64,000 nucleotides of DNA from Brachypterus glaber (lineage: Eukaryota > Arthropoda > Insecta > Coleoptera > Kateretidae): contig OY294050.1 in assembly GCA_958510825.1 (NCBI GenBank), forward strand, positions 43,475,249-43,539,248. The letters run 5' to 3'. Shown piece by piece: positions 21,531 to 33,481 of this stretch. The notes below the pieces were generated by a model. The model was given only the letters and a program-made list of their open reading frames with translations, had not been told where the DNA came from and made no database searches. How positions within the stretch are numbered: position 1 is the first letter of the stretch; the number at the start of each line of letters is the position of its first letter. The translations under genes were made by a program, and so were the position numbers.

Positions 21531-21938
21531 TACACTGTAAATGCAAATATGGTAATTTTACAGCAAATAAAGTAGGTCATATGTTACCAGCAAAGAAAGT
21601 GGTAAATTTAAATCAGTACTGTAAATTCACAGTTATCTGTGAAAATGTGAATTTTTACCTGTGATTTTACAGTAATTTAAGCATCCAATTTAATGTGTAT
21701 TTTAAGCAGTATTACGGGCTCTTGTAATTTTCGGGAAAAAGTGCCGGCTTTTTGGACCACATGCATGAATTTTAATGCAAAATTATTGTACCGACAGGAA
21801 AAGAGCTGAGATTTTACCAAACCCAGTAATATTGAGGTTCATTTAATAAATATTGTAAATTCACATTCTGACATTGTAAATTTGCTTTAATTATTACAGT
21901 TTAAACTACTGTAAGATTGACGGACAAATTTGAGTGTA
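21531..21938 (+). mobile_element. TA-flanked MITE (TACACTGTAAATGC), copy 1
   Basis: Left end TACACTGTAAATGC and right end AAATTTGAGTGTA. The interior has TACAGCAAATAAAGTAGGTC and the strongly conserved AAAGTGCCGG...TTTTGGACCACAT. Partial relatives are at 22765-23370 (with a LINE insertion) and 25225-25531. Confidence 0.7.
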
Positions 21939-22764
21939 GAAATGAAAATTCGGTATTGGGCGCCTTGTGGTTTTTGAGACTTTAGAGGTTAAAGGTTGAT
22001 AGAAATAACTGGTTTGTGAATGGAGAGTTTTATAAGGAAATAGTAGACCAATTTGAGAGGGTTTGTGCTGAGACATCGTGCACAAAACCATGGTAAAAGC
22101 TAAGACACAAAATTTTAAATTAGTTACAAAATTAAATTATAAATTAGTAATATTCTTACCTAAGACACTACTTTAAAATAAGCCAAAATAAAAAAAACTA
22201 ATTTTAATGTGTATGACAATGAGTCCAATGTGTCAAATATGATTCTACTATAAAAAATAAAAACACTCTATACTTTAGCCAAAAGTCCACTTTAAAAAAA
22301 TTACCTACGCCACAACGTTTAAAATAAAACTAATGTTAATGTGTATGACAATGAATCACATATGCTTCATGGACGTGTGTCAACGTATCATGAATCACAT
22401 GTGATTCATGGGACTGTCAACGTGTTAAACAGGTTTTTTAGTTAACTAACTATTAAATAAAACGCAGGTCAAGTCTTTCTAATTAAGCATGAAAGAACGA
22501 GTATCCTACTTTATTTTAACCCTAAATAAAGACTTCAATATTTTCTAATAATTTCCCTATACGCATTTAAAAAACATTAAAAAAAGTATTTTACAATATT
22601 TAAATGTGCTTTTCTTAAAAACTACTAAGAACTGAGATTTTCTTTAAACATATTTACAATCAACATGGAAAATACTATAAAAATCATTAAACAGAATTTG
22701 CAAATTAATGATTTTCTTGCCATGATCTATGCAAGAGGATATTTAACACTATTTACCAAAACCA
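21939..22764. other. No gene; short direct repeats
   Basis: TTAATGTGTATGACAATGA appears twice (near 22203 and 22335). Otherwise A/T-rich with no recognised element. Confidence 0.4.
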
Positions 22765-23370
22765 AATATGGTAATTTTACAGCAAACAAAGTAGGTCATA
22801 TGTTGCCAGCAAAGAAAGTGGTAAATTTAAATCAGTACTGTAAATTCACAGTTATCTGTACCTAGTCTTCTATGTAGAAATTGTCGGGAAAAGGAAACCA
22901 GGAGGACAACGAAAACGATACAAAGACAACCTTAATATAACACTTTCATTTTATAATGCTCTTACCAACTGGGAATCACTTGCCCTAGACAGGGTAGCAT
23001 GGCGAAGTCTATGCGCAATATCACGAATGAGTTCAGCATTGAGAAAAACCGAAATAGACAACGGGAACAGAATCAAAAGGCAAATAATCCCCAAAATTGG
23101 ACCTGCGATATCTGTGGTAAAAACTGTTTCTCACGGATTGGTCTATATTCTCACAGTAGGACTCATCGCTGAAGATAAATTGGAATTGAAATAAAAAAAA
23201 GGAATCCTCGGACACGAGGTCTGGCTACGACGACGACGATCTGTAAAAATGTGAATTTTTATTTTGGTAATTTTACTGCTATCTTTTGTAGAATGTAAGC
23301 TATAATTATGGTAATTTTCAAGCAATATTACTGCAGATTTACTGTAGTCTTGTATTTTTACAGTGATTTT
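22765..23370 (+). mobile_element. Copy 2 of the TACACTGTAAATGC MITE, split by a LINE tail
   Basis: 22765-22860 matches 21547-21645 of copy 1. Matching resumes at ~23240 with GTGAATTTTT. The left terminus is not clear. The interruption is the LINE fragment at 22861-23239. Confidence 0.65.
22861..23239 (+). pseudogene. CR1/RTE-like LINE 3' end with C2H2 finger
   Basis: Encodes the typical post-RT tail: a basic stretch (KRKPGGQRKRYKD), then NWESLALDRVAWRSLC. After a frameshift near 23030 it encodes an arginine-rich linker and a classical C-x2-C-x12-H-x3-H finger (CDICGKNCFSRIGLYSHS..TH), with the stop at 23170-23172. This order (GGQ..RYKD, DRxxWR, terminal C2H2) is characteristic of a widespread animal LINE family. 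It ends in an ACG/GAC triplet tail. ATCTGT before and after looks like a short target duplication in the MITE. Confidence 0.8.
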
Positions 23371-23461
23371 CAGGATGATCTCTACAAGTATGTGTTTTAA
23401 AACATGAAAACGATTTAAACTTAAGAAAGCAATTACTATACAAACAATTATTTATTTACTA

Positions 23462-24314
23462 CAGTGCGTGCATTAAGTCTGGAATCACCCGATTAACTTT
23501 TTAGTTACAAGTAAAACACAAAAACCCTCGGATAGGTCGATTTTTATTTTTAATTTTGCAAATTATGGTGTAATAAAAGTTATTAAAATTTGCACCCCCT
23601 TGCACCCTCACCCCCCAACTTTTTTTTTTCCAAATAGCAACCTACCCCTTGTGACACTTCGTTGGAAAGGTAATTTAATAAGCTTTCCAACGGTGTATAA
23701 TAAAGCCTAATTTGGTAAAGGGCTAATGAGAAAATGCACAATTTAGTTTATTATAAAGACATGTAAAGTATAACTTTAGTTCACTATAAATGTTCAAATT
23801 GATGTCCTTCAGCTCTTTGACAGTGGACAGTAAAAAGACGGGATTAAAATCGATTAAATAGTAAACATAAAATTGGTCAATAAAAAGAAAAAAAATTGCA
23901 TTTTTCAACAGGGTATAAAATATTACAATAAGTTTAAAACAACCTTATTAAGATTCTCAGGAAGGTGCCAAGTAGGAAATAGGGCAACAATTACCATATT
24001 ATGCGTAATATTTCACACAAACATTGTTTAAATAAAACATGCGTTTTTTCATAGACCCTTTAACAAATTAGGCTTTATCATACACTGTTGGAAAGCTTAT
24101 TAAATTACCTTTCCAATGATGTATCACAAGGGGTAGGTTGCTATTTGAAAAAAAAAGTTGGGGGGTAAGGGTGCAAGGGGGTGCCAATTTTGATAACTTT
24201 TTTTAGACCAAAATTTGCAGAATTAAAAATATAAATCGACCTGTCTGAGGATTTTTGTATTTTACTTGTAACTAAAAAGTTATTCGGGTGATTCCAGACT
24301 TAATGCACGCACTG
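23462..24314. mobile_element. TA-flanked MITE (CAGTGCGTGCATTAAG)
   Basis: TIRs of ~270 bases start CAGTGCGTGCATTAAGTCTG and are flanked by TA (23460-61 and 24315-16). The arms contain a G-rich patch and AAGCTTTCCAACG. Tc1/mariner-type by target site. No coding capacity. Confidence 0.85.
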
Positions 24315-24404
24315 TATATTAAACGAATGCCCACAAAAAGTACAATGATACATAACTACCAAATTATTCTTATATTAACTTACTTACTTACTATTTACTC
24401 TATA

Positions 24405-25121
24405 CAGTGCGGTCCAAAAGTCACCCCCCCTTTTAACTTTTGAACGAGTTGAGATATCGACTTCAAATTTAGAACTCTTAAATAAGACAACTTAAACTAT
24501 CTTTTAGCATGTATTTGATATTTTCAGCTCTTAAAATGTGGGCAGAGGGGCATGGGGGGACATTTTTTTAATGGAAAGGGGGGTCGTGTTATACATAATT
24601 TTAAAGCTTATAAAATTCTCTATTTAAACTAACATTTTTAAATTTTTTAAAAATGTTTTTTAAGGTTTTGATTTTTCAATTTTTTGTGCTAAAACAATCT
24701 ATTTTTTAAGTTTTTTTTTATAAATTTTTATTTATGTCAAATAAAATTAGTTTAAAAGTATAATTAAAAATTTTTTATGATGAAATTAGGCATTTTAAAA
24801 AAATTATTTGTTTTTTTAAGGAATTTTGACATTAATACCCATTTTCAACCCCATCTTAAACCCAATTTTTTTTTTTTTAATTAAAAAATATGGAGTTAAA
24901 TGGAGAATTTTATAATCTTTAAAATGATGTATTACAGGACCCCCCTTTCCATTTAAAAAAATGTGCCCCCATTGCCCCCCTGCCCACATTTTAAGAGCTG
25001 AAAGTATTAAATATATGCTAAAGGATAGTTTAAGTTGTCTTATTTAAAAATTCCAAATTTGAAGTCGATATCTCAACTGGTTCAAAAGTTAACTGTTAAC
25101 GGTGACTTTTGGACTGCTCTG
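24405..25121. mobile_element. TA-flanked MITE (CAGTGCGGTCCAAAAGTCAC)
   Basis: The left TIR CAGTGCGGTCCAAAAGTCAC pairs with a right end of CAGAGCAGTCC type. Arms are ~230 bases with G/C-rich patches, flanked by TA. A ~78-base right-end fragment occurs at 42632-42709. Non-coding. Confidence 0.85.
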
Positions 25122-25224
25122 TATATATACATATGATAAATTGTCGTACTTACCCCTCAGCAAACTAATTAACAAGGCAAGCGTCAATAAACAGCGAACA
25201 TGGCCCCGATGAAGCATTGCCGGC

Positions 25225-25531
25225 CTTGATTTTACAGGTACCTATGATTTCACAGTGATTAAAGCAACGTGTTTAATGAGTATTTCAAGCATTATTATGG
25301 GCTCTTGTAATTTTCGGGACTGTCTGTAAAAGTGCCGGGTTTTTGGACCACATTCATGAATTTTAATGCAAAATTAGTGTACCGACAGGAAAAGCGCTGA
25401 GATTTTACTAAACCCAGTAATATTGAGGTTAATTTAAATAAATATTGTAAATTCACATTCTTACATTGTAAATTTGCTTTAATTATTACAGTTAAAACTA
25501 CTGTAAGATTGACGGACAAATTTAGAGTGTA
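25225..25531 (+). mobile_element. 5'-truncated copy 3 of the TACACTGTAAATGC MITE
   Basis: Matches copy 1 from the TTTTACAG...GTGATT block to the right end GAGTGTA, with an additional CTGTCTGTA insertion near 25320. Confidence 0.7.
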
Positions 25532-25554
25532 CAATATCCCCCGTATATCAATGT

Positions 25555-25735
25555 CAATGTCACATGTCCCGGGACATTAGTCGTATATTCCAAGGATATC
25601 CAGAAAGGTATATCCTGAGGATATACTGCCCGTATATCACCAGGATATACGGTATGTCCTTCGTACATCCCAGGGACGTCCCGAGAGGATGTACCGTGGA
25701 TGTCCTTTCAAAACATCCCTCGGATATCCTACGAT
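25555..25735 (+). repeat. Imperfect ATATCC/GGATAT-rich repeat
   Basis: Dense degenerate units built on GGATATCC, CGTATATC and GGACGTCC. The 94-aa ORF at 25564-25848 is largely a translation of this periodicity. I cannot assign a function. Confidence 0.45.
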
Positions 25736-25924
25736 GGCTTTTCTTTCATTATTTTAAATTTACCGCGGTTTTAGTTTGGACTTTAATGGCGAATGTCGGT
25801 GTTTGTTGTCTGTTTATAAGTGTATGTTTTTTCCACAATTATTATTAAATATTTATATTGTGTTTTACTTTGTTGGACAATTTTGTGAGTATTACCCCTC
25901 CCTAAGGAAGGGGAAATACTCCCT

Positions 25925-26765
25925 CCATCTTAAGTGATTTAAGTTTTTTAGCTAACTTAAAAACGCTTTAAGTTAGAGACTTGAAATTCGGCATACAGGT
26001 ATCTTACCAAAAGTTCTCGATCGGGATTGTTTTGGTGAACATTGGGGTGCGGCAAGTGTCCCCCTATTCGTGCAAAAAATTTCATTTTTTTTTGCGTATT
26101 TTTGTGACGTTTTATGTCGATATAAATCAATTTCAAGCAAAAAAAAAATTGTCGATCGGTCGTTCTGCCCGGAAAATCTTGTAAGCACGATAACTTAAGA
26201 ACGCTTTAAGCTAGAGACTTGAAATTTGGCATACAAGTATGTTACCAAAAGTTCTCGCTCGAGATTGTTTTTGGTGAACATTGGGGTGCGGCAAGGGGGC
26301 AAATGGGGAAAAATACATGTTTTTTACAAAAATTTGAAAATTGCTATATAGGGGTTTTAAGGTTGCTGAAATTGAATCTAATAATAAATTTTTTCTAACT
26401 CTACCCCCGCAGGGGTGAGGGGGTAAATATTTTTATGAAAATTGGTAAATAGGGGTTTTTCAGGTCAACGAATATGAATCGGATAATATTTTTTTCTAAT
26501 TTCACCCCCTGAGGGGCAGGGGGTAGTTCTCTTGAAAATTTATCTAATTTGTGAAAATTAGTATATTGGGGTTTTTAAGGTTGCTGAAAGACAATCTGAT
26601 CATAAAAAAATCTAACTCCACCCCCTAAGAGGCGGGGGGTAGTTTTCGTGAAAACTGGTATATTTTTAAGTTTGCTAAAAGTGAATCTGATAATAAAAAA
26701 TCCATTTCACGCGCGGAGGTGAGAAATGGAAAAGCCCTTTTACTGGGCAGTGTATTTTTTAAGCT
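25925..26765 (+). repeat. Family A repeat, copy 2, with duplicated head
   Basis: The head module (TAGAGACTTGAAATT, ATTGGGGTGCGGCAAG) is present twice, at 25975-26060 and 26213-26295. Then come four or more ~90-base GGGGTTTTT units and the end GGGCAGTGTATTTTT. Confidence 0.75.
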
Positions 26766-27165
26766 TTCGGCTCTAGACGCTGGCGCGTCGTGTACTAAAA
26801 GCTTAAGCCGCAAACTGAGTTGATAATATACAATTTGTTTATTCATTTTTTGCAAAAAAAATTTTTTTTGAAAGCAACAGACCGGTAGACCAACAGAAAG
26901 ATCTTTTTCGCTGAAATCAGATTTTTGCATTTAAAAAATCGAGAAGCGTTAAAAAAAATAAAAAATATTTTTTTTAGTAACGCAAATCTTTTCTTAAAAA
27001 AATTAATGTATTAAATACAAATAGTATATTGGACAATTTAATTCATACCTTATATTTAAAGAGGATGTTTTATTGTCGAACCCATCGTAATACCAATGTA
27101 CATATACCTAGGGGCAATTTTAGAGATTAAGTATATGTTAGTCACCCCTAAAACCAATGTTTCGT
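26766..27165. other. No recognised gene
   Basis: A/T-rich, with one G/C-rich patch near 26770-26800. Nothing supportable. Confidence 0.35.
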
Positions 27166-27167
27166 CT

Positions 27168-27560
27168 ATATCATCGGCTTACAAGTAAAAGTCACTTTTT
27201 TGCAAAAATGGGATTTTTATGGTACTGTAATTAATTTTTGATTATCTATGTACAGGTAAACCGAACTAACTTCTAGGTGGACTGCCAAGAGAGTTACCCA
27301 CTATACAAAACGCACCAGTTTGATTTGAATAAATTTTTATCTGGCAATAGGCACTAAGTAACTTAGTGCACTTAAGGCGTTTTGTTTGTAGATTCTTTCA
27401 AATGTTTCTACACTAAGCGACTTAGTGTTTGTTTGGCGAAACGTGCATTTTTGTAACAATTATTACAAAAATTAAAAAACAACAGCGAAAGTTAAATTTG
27501 TTAATATCTCAAAACCATGTTTTTGGACTTAGTGCTCTTTACTTGTAAGCCGACGATATC
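27168..27560. mobile_element. TIR MITE (ATCATCGGCTTACAAGTAAA)
   Basis: ATCATCGGCTTACAAGTAAA on the left and its complement (with CGACGAT) on the right. The interior has CACTAAGTAACTTAGTGC-type small palindromes. Non-coding, ~390 bp. Confidence 0.65.
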
Positions 27561-27668
27561 TAACGCTCTTTAGTATGTTTTTATAAAACTCATTCAGTTT
27601 CAGATTTTGTGCTCAACCAAAATGATTTTTAAAAAGTACAAAAAATATAAAACAGATATTTGACAAGA

Positions 27669-27905
27669 GAACAGTGGCGGATCCAGGAATTTTAAGTGCA
27701 AATATCTCGGTTATAACTTATAAGTAGATGAAGATTTTTTCTGCCTTGGTGCATACAAAAAACACACTGTGCGCTATATGAAGTATGTTACTTTTTGGTA
27801 CTTTTTGCGGTTTTATAGGGGATGACCCTATTTAGTCGTCAACTAAAAAACACCCTGGGCCCCATAATGGCTTAATCCGCCACGCTACTAACTAAGCCAC
27901 TGTAT
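27669..27905. mobile_element. Possible short MITE (CAGTGGCGGAT / CCGCCAC...CCACTG)
   Basis: ACAGTGGCGGATCC at the left and ATCCGCCACGCTACTAA...GCCACTGTA at the right are partly inverted. The mismatch between ends makes this tentative. Confidence 0.4.
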
Positions 27906-27929
27906 ACTATGTTAAGTCTGTGCATGTTT

Positions 27930-29131
27930 TAGTTCCGTTTTTACTTATAGAAAAAAACAAAGACAGAACTTTGACTTTGTGCAGAGAGCTCAAACATAAA
28001 TCTATACATCGCAAGCAATGTTTATTATACATCTTCTTAAGGAAACAGCTCACAACTACCTTAAGTGAAATATTTCTGTCTACGCCATATTCCTGGATCT
28101 TAAAAAAGCCTTCGATAGGGTTCACTATTAAAGTACTTCTTAGACGAAATGTTCCTAAATATATATGCCGCATCATACAAAACTGGAACTGTAATGCCAC
28201 AGCATTTGTCCTTTGAAGCTCTTCAGAGTCCTTTACTTTTAAACAACGGAATTGTGTTCGGCAGGGAAGCTTACGGAAGCTCCGGACTGTTTCAATGCTT
28301 ACATTGATGAACTGCACTACATTCTCGCTGCTGTTTCTGCAGGCTGTTTTATCGGTGGCAGTAAAGTGAACTGTATCAGTTATGCCGAAGACATGGTGCT
28401 TCTGTGTCCCTCCCTAGAAGGTCTTCGTAAATTGCTACGCAAGAATTTGCTCGACTCTCTTATCTGAGCTATAACTGTGCAAAGTTTTGGTGTTTAAATC
28501 CGCGTTGTATAGAGACGTTTTTGTGCCACCAGTTTTTTTTAATGACTCAGTAATTGAACGTGTCTCCGAAGTCAAATATCTAGGTCATATAATATATGAT
28601 TACCTCTGTAATAACGCTGAAATAAAAAGACACTATAAGACTTTATACGTCCGGGCTAATATGCTTGCCAGACGATTTGCTATGTGCTCTTCCGCTGTAA
28701 AAAACTTTCTTTTCAAGACTTACTGTTGTAACATGTACTCGGCCGAACTTTGCTGTAATCATACAATGGCGTCGTGGCGTACCTTGCGCGTGTGTTATAA
28801 CGACGCTTTTCGAATAATGGTACAACAGTGCATCTAAAATGTTTACACAGGCTCGCGTAGATACTCTAGATCCATTACGCCGTAAAACAATTGCCAGCTA
28901 TGTTGGCCGTCTCACGTCCAACGCCAACAGCCTTCTCAGGTCTCTAGTTCAATCTGATATTTTTTGGAGTTCTCCAGTTATTGTTAACTGGCGCCGCCTC
29001 TGCTTCAGATAATTTAATACTTCTACCTTATGTTTTTGTTTTCTCATATTTTTTACATGTACAAATGTATATTTTATTATTATATGTTTTTTTGACTGTA
29101 ATAAATGCATTATTATTATTATTATTATTAA
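27930..29131 (+). pseudogene. Degenerate LINE with mutated catalytic box and (ATT)n tail
   Basis: Fragments in several frames: IFLDLKKAFDRVH (RT motif A, ~28086-28125), IDELHYILAAV...ISYAEDMVLLCPS (28300-28410) and VSEVKYLGHII...IKRHYKTLYVRANML (28565-28660), then a tail frame with LDPLRRKTIASYVGRL (~28868-28915). The catalytic YADD reads YAED, an Asp-to-Glu change expected to kill the polymerase. There are multiple frameshifts and stops. It ends in a short ATT tail at 29108-29131. Confidence 0.8.
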
Positions 29132-29189
29132 ACTGTTTTATACTGCTTCCACATATTGAAAATTTTCAAAATTTTCAATTTTCAAAAAA

Positions 29190-29390
29190 AAAAACAATTC
29201 GCTTATTTTTGCGTTTTATGTCGATAAAAATTGATTTCTAAAATGTCTGTCGATTGGTAGATTTCTTGTTCAGTCCGGGAAAACTTGTAAGCACGATAAA
29301 TCAAGAAGAAGATTCAACTTCATGTCCGGGGGCGGAGAAAATGTGAAAAAATGGAAAAGCTTTTTTATCAATGCAGTGTATTTTTGATGT
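29190..29390 (+). repeat. Family A repeat, internally deleted copy
   Basis: Only the head (TTTATGTCGATA...CTTGTAAGCACGATAA) and the end (GTGAAAAAATGGAAAAGC...GCAGTGTATTTTT) remain. This helps to define both element boundaries. Confidence 0.65.
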
Positions 29391-30234
29391 AAGGTCCTTA
29401 ATAATTTGAACTTATTTTTGAATCACCGTATACAAGGTGATTGAAACTTGAGCACTTAGAGCTTTTTTTATTTTATATCTTCTTATTCTTAAAATGTTGA
29501 TAAAGCTAGAACATCGTTCTTCTTCTTCCTTTATTTTGGCCTTTTCTCAGTGAGATAATTAGCCAGATCCCTCTTAGTTACTCAATTCACCAAGAGTGGT
29601 TCTTGTCTGGCTTTTCGCCATGCCCACTCCTGTTTTAAATATATAAAATTTCCAGTCTTCTGTAAGACCTTTTCTTTTTCTTTTCCTTCTTTCCTTTTCG
29701 TGTTTACTGTTGGTTGTGTTAGCTGTTGCCAAGGCAGTTTTTTCTAATTTGTAAATATATTTGCGCATGCGCTAGTATATAAAAAATTTTGTACGTATAA
29801 AAACTTCTTCACGTGTTAGTTGCTTCCAAATCAAAATTTATCAGCATTATAAATGATTAAAAAACATAAAATTCCCTTCTTACTCCAATATAATCACATG
29901 TTCGTCATTTTACTGCACATCTTCCATACAATCACTATAAAATATATAATCGATTCTGGGGCATATCTAAGATAGCAAATAAATAAATAAATAACTAATA
30001 CTAAAAGACTTGGTGCTAGAAAATTAAACGCGCTTAACGTATTACTAATTCCTGCCGAAAGTACATCTTACTCGTTTCACGGATGAAAAGCAACTGCTAG
30101 AACATCGTTTTCTTTTAAAACAAAGTGTAGGGATACCAACTTAAATTATTATTCCAGAAACAATAAATTTTTATTAGCGCATTTTTAGGGCGATCATTAT
30201 ACATTCAAAACTATTTTATTACATTATGGAATAA
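29391..30234. other. No recognised gene
   Basis: Contains CAAGGTGATTGAAACTTGAG at 29434, recurring at ~32361, perhaps one end of an ACAGGGTGATT-type element. Otherwise unremarkable. Confidence 0.4.
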
Positions 30235-30960
30235 AATAAACATTTTTAATTTAATTTAATAACCTTAATACTAGGTTTATTAACTTGAGAGTATTAAGTT
30301 ATCAAAGAAATTTTACAAAATCGTTGTTTGATAATAATGTTATCGATTTAAGTAATTACCTATTTAAATGGCAGACTAACATCTCTACTCTAAATTTCTC
30401 TACTCCCTAACATCTCTACTCCATAACATCTCTACTCCGTAACAACTCTACTCCACACTATAGACACTCGATTAGCCACTTGTCTTAACTCAAAAGAATA
30501 TTTGTCATGCTAAGTCACTGTCAAAAATGAATTCAGTTTATTAATTACTTACATATTAGTGCATGTTAAGAGTACGCGGTCATTGTTGCTTTTAGAATAA
30601 TTCATTTATGATTGTTCTAGATTTACATATAAAGATAAACGTTTTCTAGGAAAAAAATAAAATAATCTAGAAGAAGAAGATTCTTTGTTCTTTGAACTGC
30701 TCATTTATTATTAAGTGGCTAATAAAGTGCATATAAAGTGGAGTAGAGTTGTTGTGGAGTAGGGATGTTATGGAGTAGGGATGTTAGGGAGTAGAGACAT
30801 TTAGAGTAGAGCTGTTAGTCTGCCATTTAAATAACATTGCAAGGTTACTGTGGCAACCTTATTCTCTCGAGTTAAGAAACTTAGTATTTAGATAATAAAA
30901 TTACTAAAAGAAAGTACCTTTTATTAAAAAATTAAATAAAAATGTTAGATTTTAATCGAT
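30235..30960. mobile_element. Inverted-repeat element with 17-bp minisatellite arms
   Basis: TTTAAATGGCAGACTAACA (30363) and its complement (ending 30834) bound arms made of ~17-base units (CATCTCTACTCCNTAA), four to five per arm. Similarity continues outward (TTAACTTGAGAGTATTAAG and its mirror near 30862-30890). TTAA at the inner borders could be a TTAA-type duplication. Confidence 0.65.
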
Positions 30961-31439
30961 AACTTTGTAGTGATACCATATAAAACCTACATATTATTTT
31001 TATTCCTTTTAAAGGTTATGTACTTTTGTTTACTATATGTCAAAACTTCAGCATTTCAGTGTGACCTTGACCTAGGGAGTTTTATAAATTACTGAAATAT
31101 ACTTACTTATATTTCATTCATTTTCACTGCACTTAGTTAACTTTCTACAAATCTTAATTTTTCTCAATCATCCTCAGGGATAATTACTTATATATGATAT
31201 ATAAGCTATCCTGGTGTTAGGTAAGTGCTTCACCAATCCATATTTTAAGTAAATAACTAATTATTTTCCCATTTTTTTAGAATTTTGAGATCCGTTCATT
31301 CATTCACGAAGTGCTGGAGTTATGTACTATGCTTGTTATGCGAGTCTTTGGATAGGCCCTTTCCAGGAAAACAGTACCGACATCTGTTAAATTTTTGATA
31401 CTACGATTTATGCGTAATTATGCGCTCTGTGGTGTAAAA

Positions 31440-31710
31440 CGGGCCGCGTCCCTTACTATCTTGCATTATTCTAACTATGAATTTAAAGTTTCCATTTTCT
31501 AAGTTCGGTATTTTTTAAGTAATATTGAGTAGAAATTTGACCTCTGAAATTTTTTATCTCCCATGATTTTAGAAAAAAAAAGAGGGTTAAAATAATGATT
31601 TTTTACCATTTATATCCTATTTTTTTCATAAACCATAATAGAAATAAAAGTCTCAGCAACCCAAAATTAGTTTAAAAACATATAATGGCAAGAAACCGTG
31701 TTGTCTAGTG
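31440..31710 (-). mobile_element. End fragment of the CACTAGGCAACA TIR element
   Basis: Reverse-complement match to the left part of 43973-45075, ending in GTGTTGTCTAGTG. Confidence 0.55.
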
Positions 31711-32468
31711 TAATTAACATCCAGCGTCGATGAAGTTAGCATTATTAATAATAATTTATTAATAAGAATAATATAATAAATTATTAAACATAAAAATATA
31801 AAATAAGAAAAAAATAACAAAAAGAGTCAAAACTTAAGAAAAACCGACAAGAAAAATAAACAAGGTTGTTTGTATATTTTATAAAAAAAAATGGAAAAAA
31901 TAGTAGGTTTTTAAAATGTCGGTACTTAAAAGTACTTTGGCAATATTACACATGCAGTGAGTAAACAAAACAAAAAGGAGTGGAGAAACGGGTATTTACA
32001 AAAATGGTCGTGGAAATTTATATTAAAATAATAATTTATTGTATTTTAAATGAAATTCTTTTGTTATCTACAAACTTGAGAGTAAAGTTAATTATGTCAG
32101 CCTGATTTATGGTTAAAGCTTATCGGTTTACTTGTAATGGGTTATTAATAGTTACTTAATAACATATTTAATACTTAATGAGTAATACTAAACAGACCGG
32201 TGTTGATAAAAGCTATCAAACATGGAAAAACAATAATCCGTATTTTGATTTTATATTACCTAATTGACGGCGATCACGTTAAAATAGAGTGAAGGTAAGC
32301 AGCGTTGTGTGCGGTCAAATGCTTCGTAGTCAGTCCCCGTAAAATTTAGTTGTGTATTTACAGGGTGATTAAAACTTGAGTACTTAGAGTAGTACACACA
32401 TCGCTAAAATTCTTGGCCCCACAATTAATTTGAAACGTGAAAAAATATTCAGTGGTAATATCATAACT
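31711..32468. other. No recognised gene
   Basis: A/T-rich. ACAGGGTGATTAAAACTTGAG at ~32361 matches 29434. Confidence 0.4.
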
Positions 32469-32586
32469 GCATGTTGAATTATCGATATTTTTGTATTAAA
32501 AAAATATTTTGCTTGGCACGAAAACAATTTCCTTAAGCAAAATATTTTTTTATATACAGTAAAAAAATTATGTATAATTCAACATG
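32469..32586. repeat. 118-base foldback hairpin
   Basis: GCATGTTGAATTA pairs with TATAATTCAACATGC at the outside. AAAAAAATATTTTGCTT pairs with AAGCAAAATATTTTTTT at the inside, with a ~21-base loop. A minimal foldback MITE or a precursor-like hairpin. Confidence 0.7.
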
Positions 32587-32604
32587 CACGAATGGTATTT
32601 TGAA

Positions 32605-33481
32605 AGACTATTTCACAAACAAAATAAGGAAGTATATAATTTTACAATGTTTTATGTTGTTCCATATTTAAATTAAAAATTTAAGAACTAAACAACAATA
32701 TTACTTTACAACTATAATTAAAAAATTTTCAGCGCTTTTTAAATCCACGATGTTCACTTGTTCGCGAATGTTGCCAACTCTAAACTTTGCTCGAGGGATA
32801 TTTTATGCTTGAGATTATTCCAATAAAATAGTTGTTATTACATATATTAGCATTTAAATAAAGATCATTTCTGTTTTTGTTTAAAAAGTTTAGTTTTCAA
32901 CTGAAAAGAAATAAAATAACGGGTGTTTGGACTTTTCCACCCGTAAAAAAACAATTTCCTATCGGTTTCTAATAAACTTTGGCAACGCTGTACTGGTACC
33001 AGCGCAGTCATTTGATGATTTGGTTTGGACTTTTCTTTTTCTTTACTGCAAATATATTTCTATCAAATAAGTGTTTAAATTAGTTTTTAGTGGCCTGTTT
33101 TTAATTCCAAGATTCAATTAAATAAATTAAAATTTATGAATATCAGTGATTTAAAGCTTTTAAGATGGAAAGTGCATAAATTATAATATATTATCTGAAA
33201 TAAATCAGGTTTTATACCTAGGATGTTTTGGTAATAAAATAAGCATTTATATTGCTTATCAATAAAAATAAATCAACTAAAGGTAAGCTTCACAAATTAA
33301 AAACACACTTTGCAAAAATATAACATTTATTAAGATGTCAGTAACTGTCAGTTTCTTGTTTCCATAGTAACCAAGCGATAATTGCATTATGCAAAAATTA
33401 TCAGATTCATTTTGATGTAATTGGTCAAGAAACAAAAAATGCAAGGTTTTGATTGGCCCATATATTGTTTGTGAAATAGTC
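32605..33481. mobile_element. Possible TIR element (GACTATTTCACAAAC)
   Basis: GACTATTTCACAAAC at 32605 and its complement at 33467-33481 are the only obvious symmetric features. The interior is A/T-rich and non-coding. Confidence 0.4.

Noticed and set aside
26625..26930. Minus-strand ORF over family A (also at 46406, 52484 and 60374)
   Set aside because: Repeated peptides such as LLSDSLSATLK simply translate the minisatellite unit.
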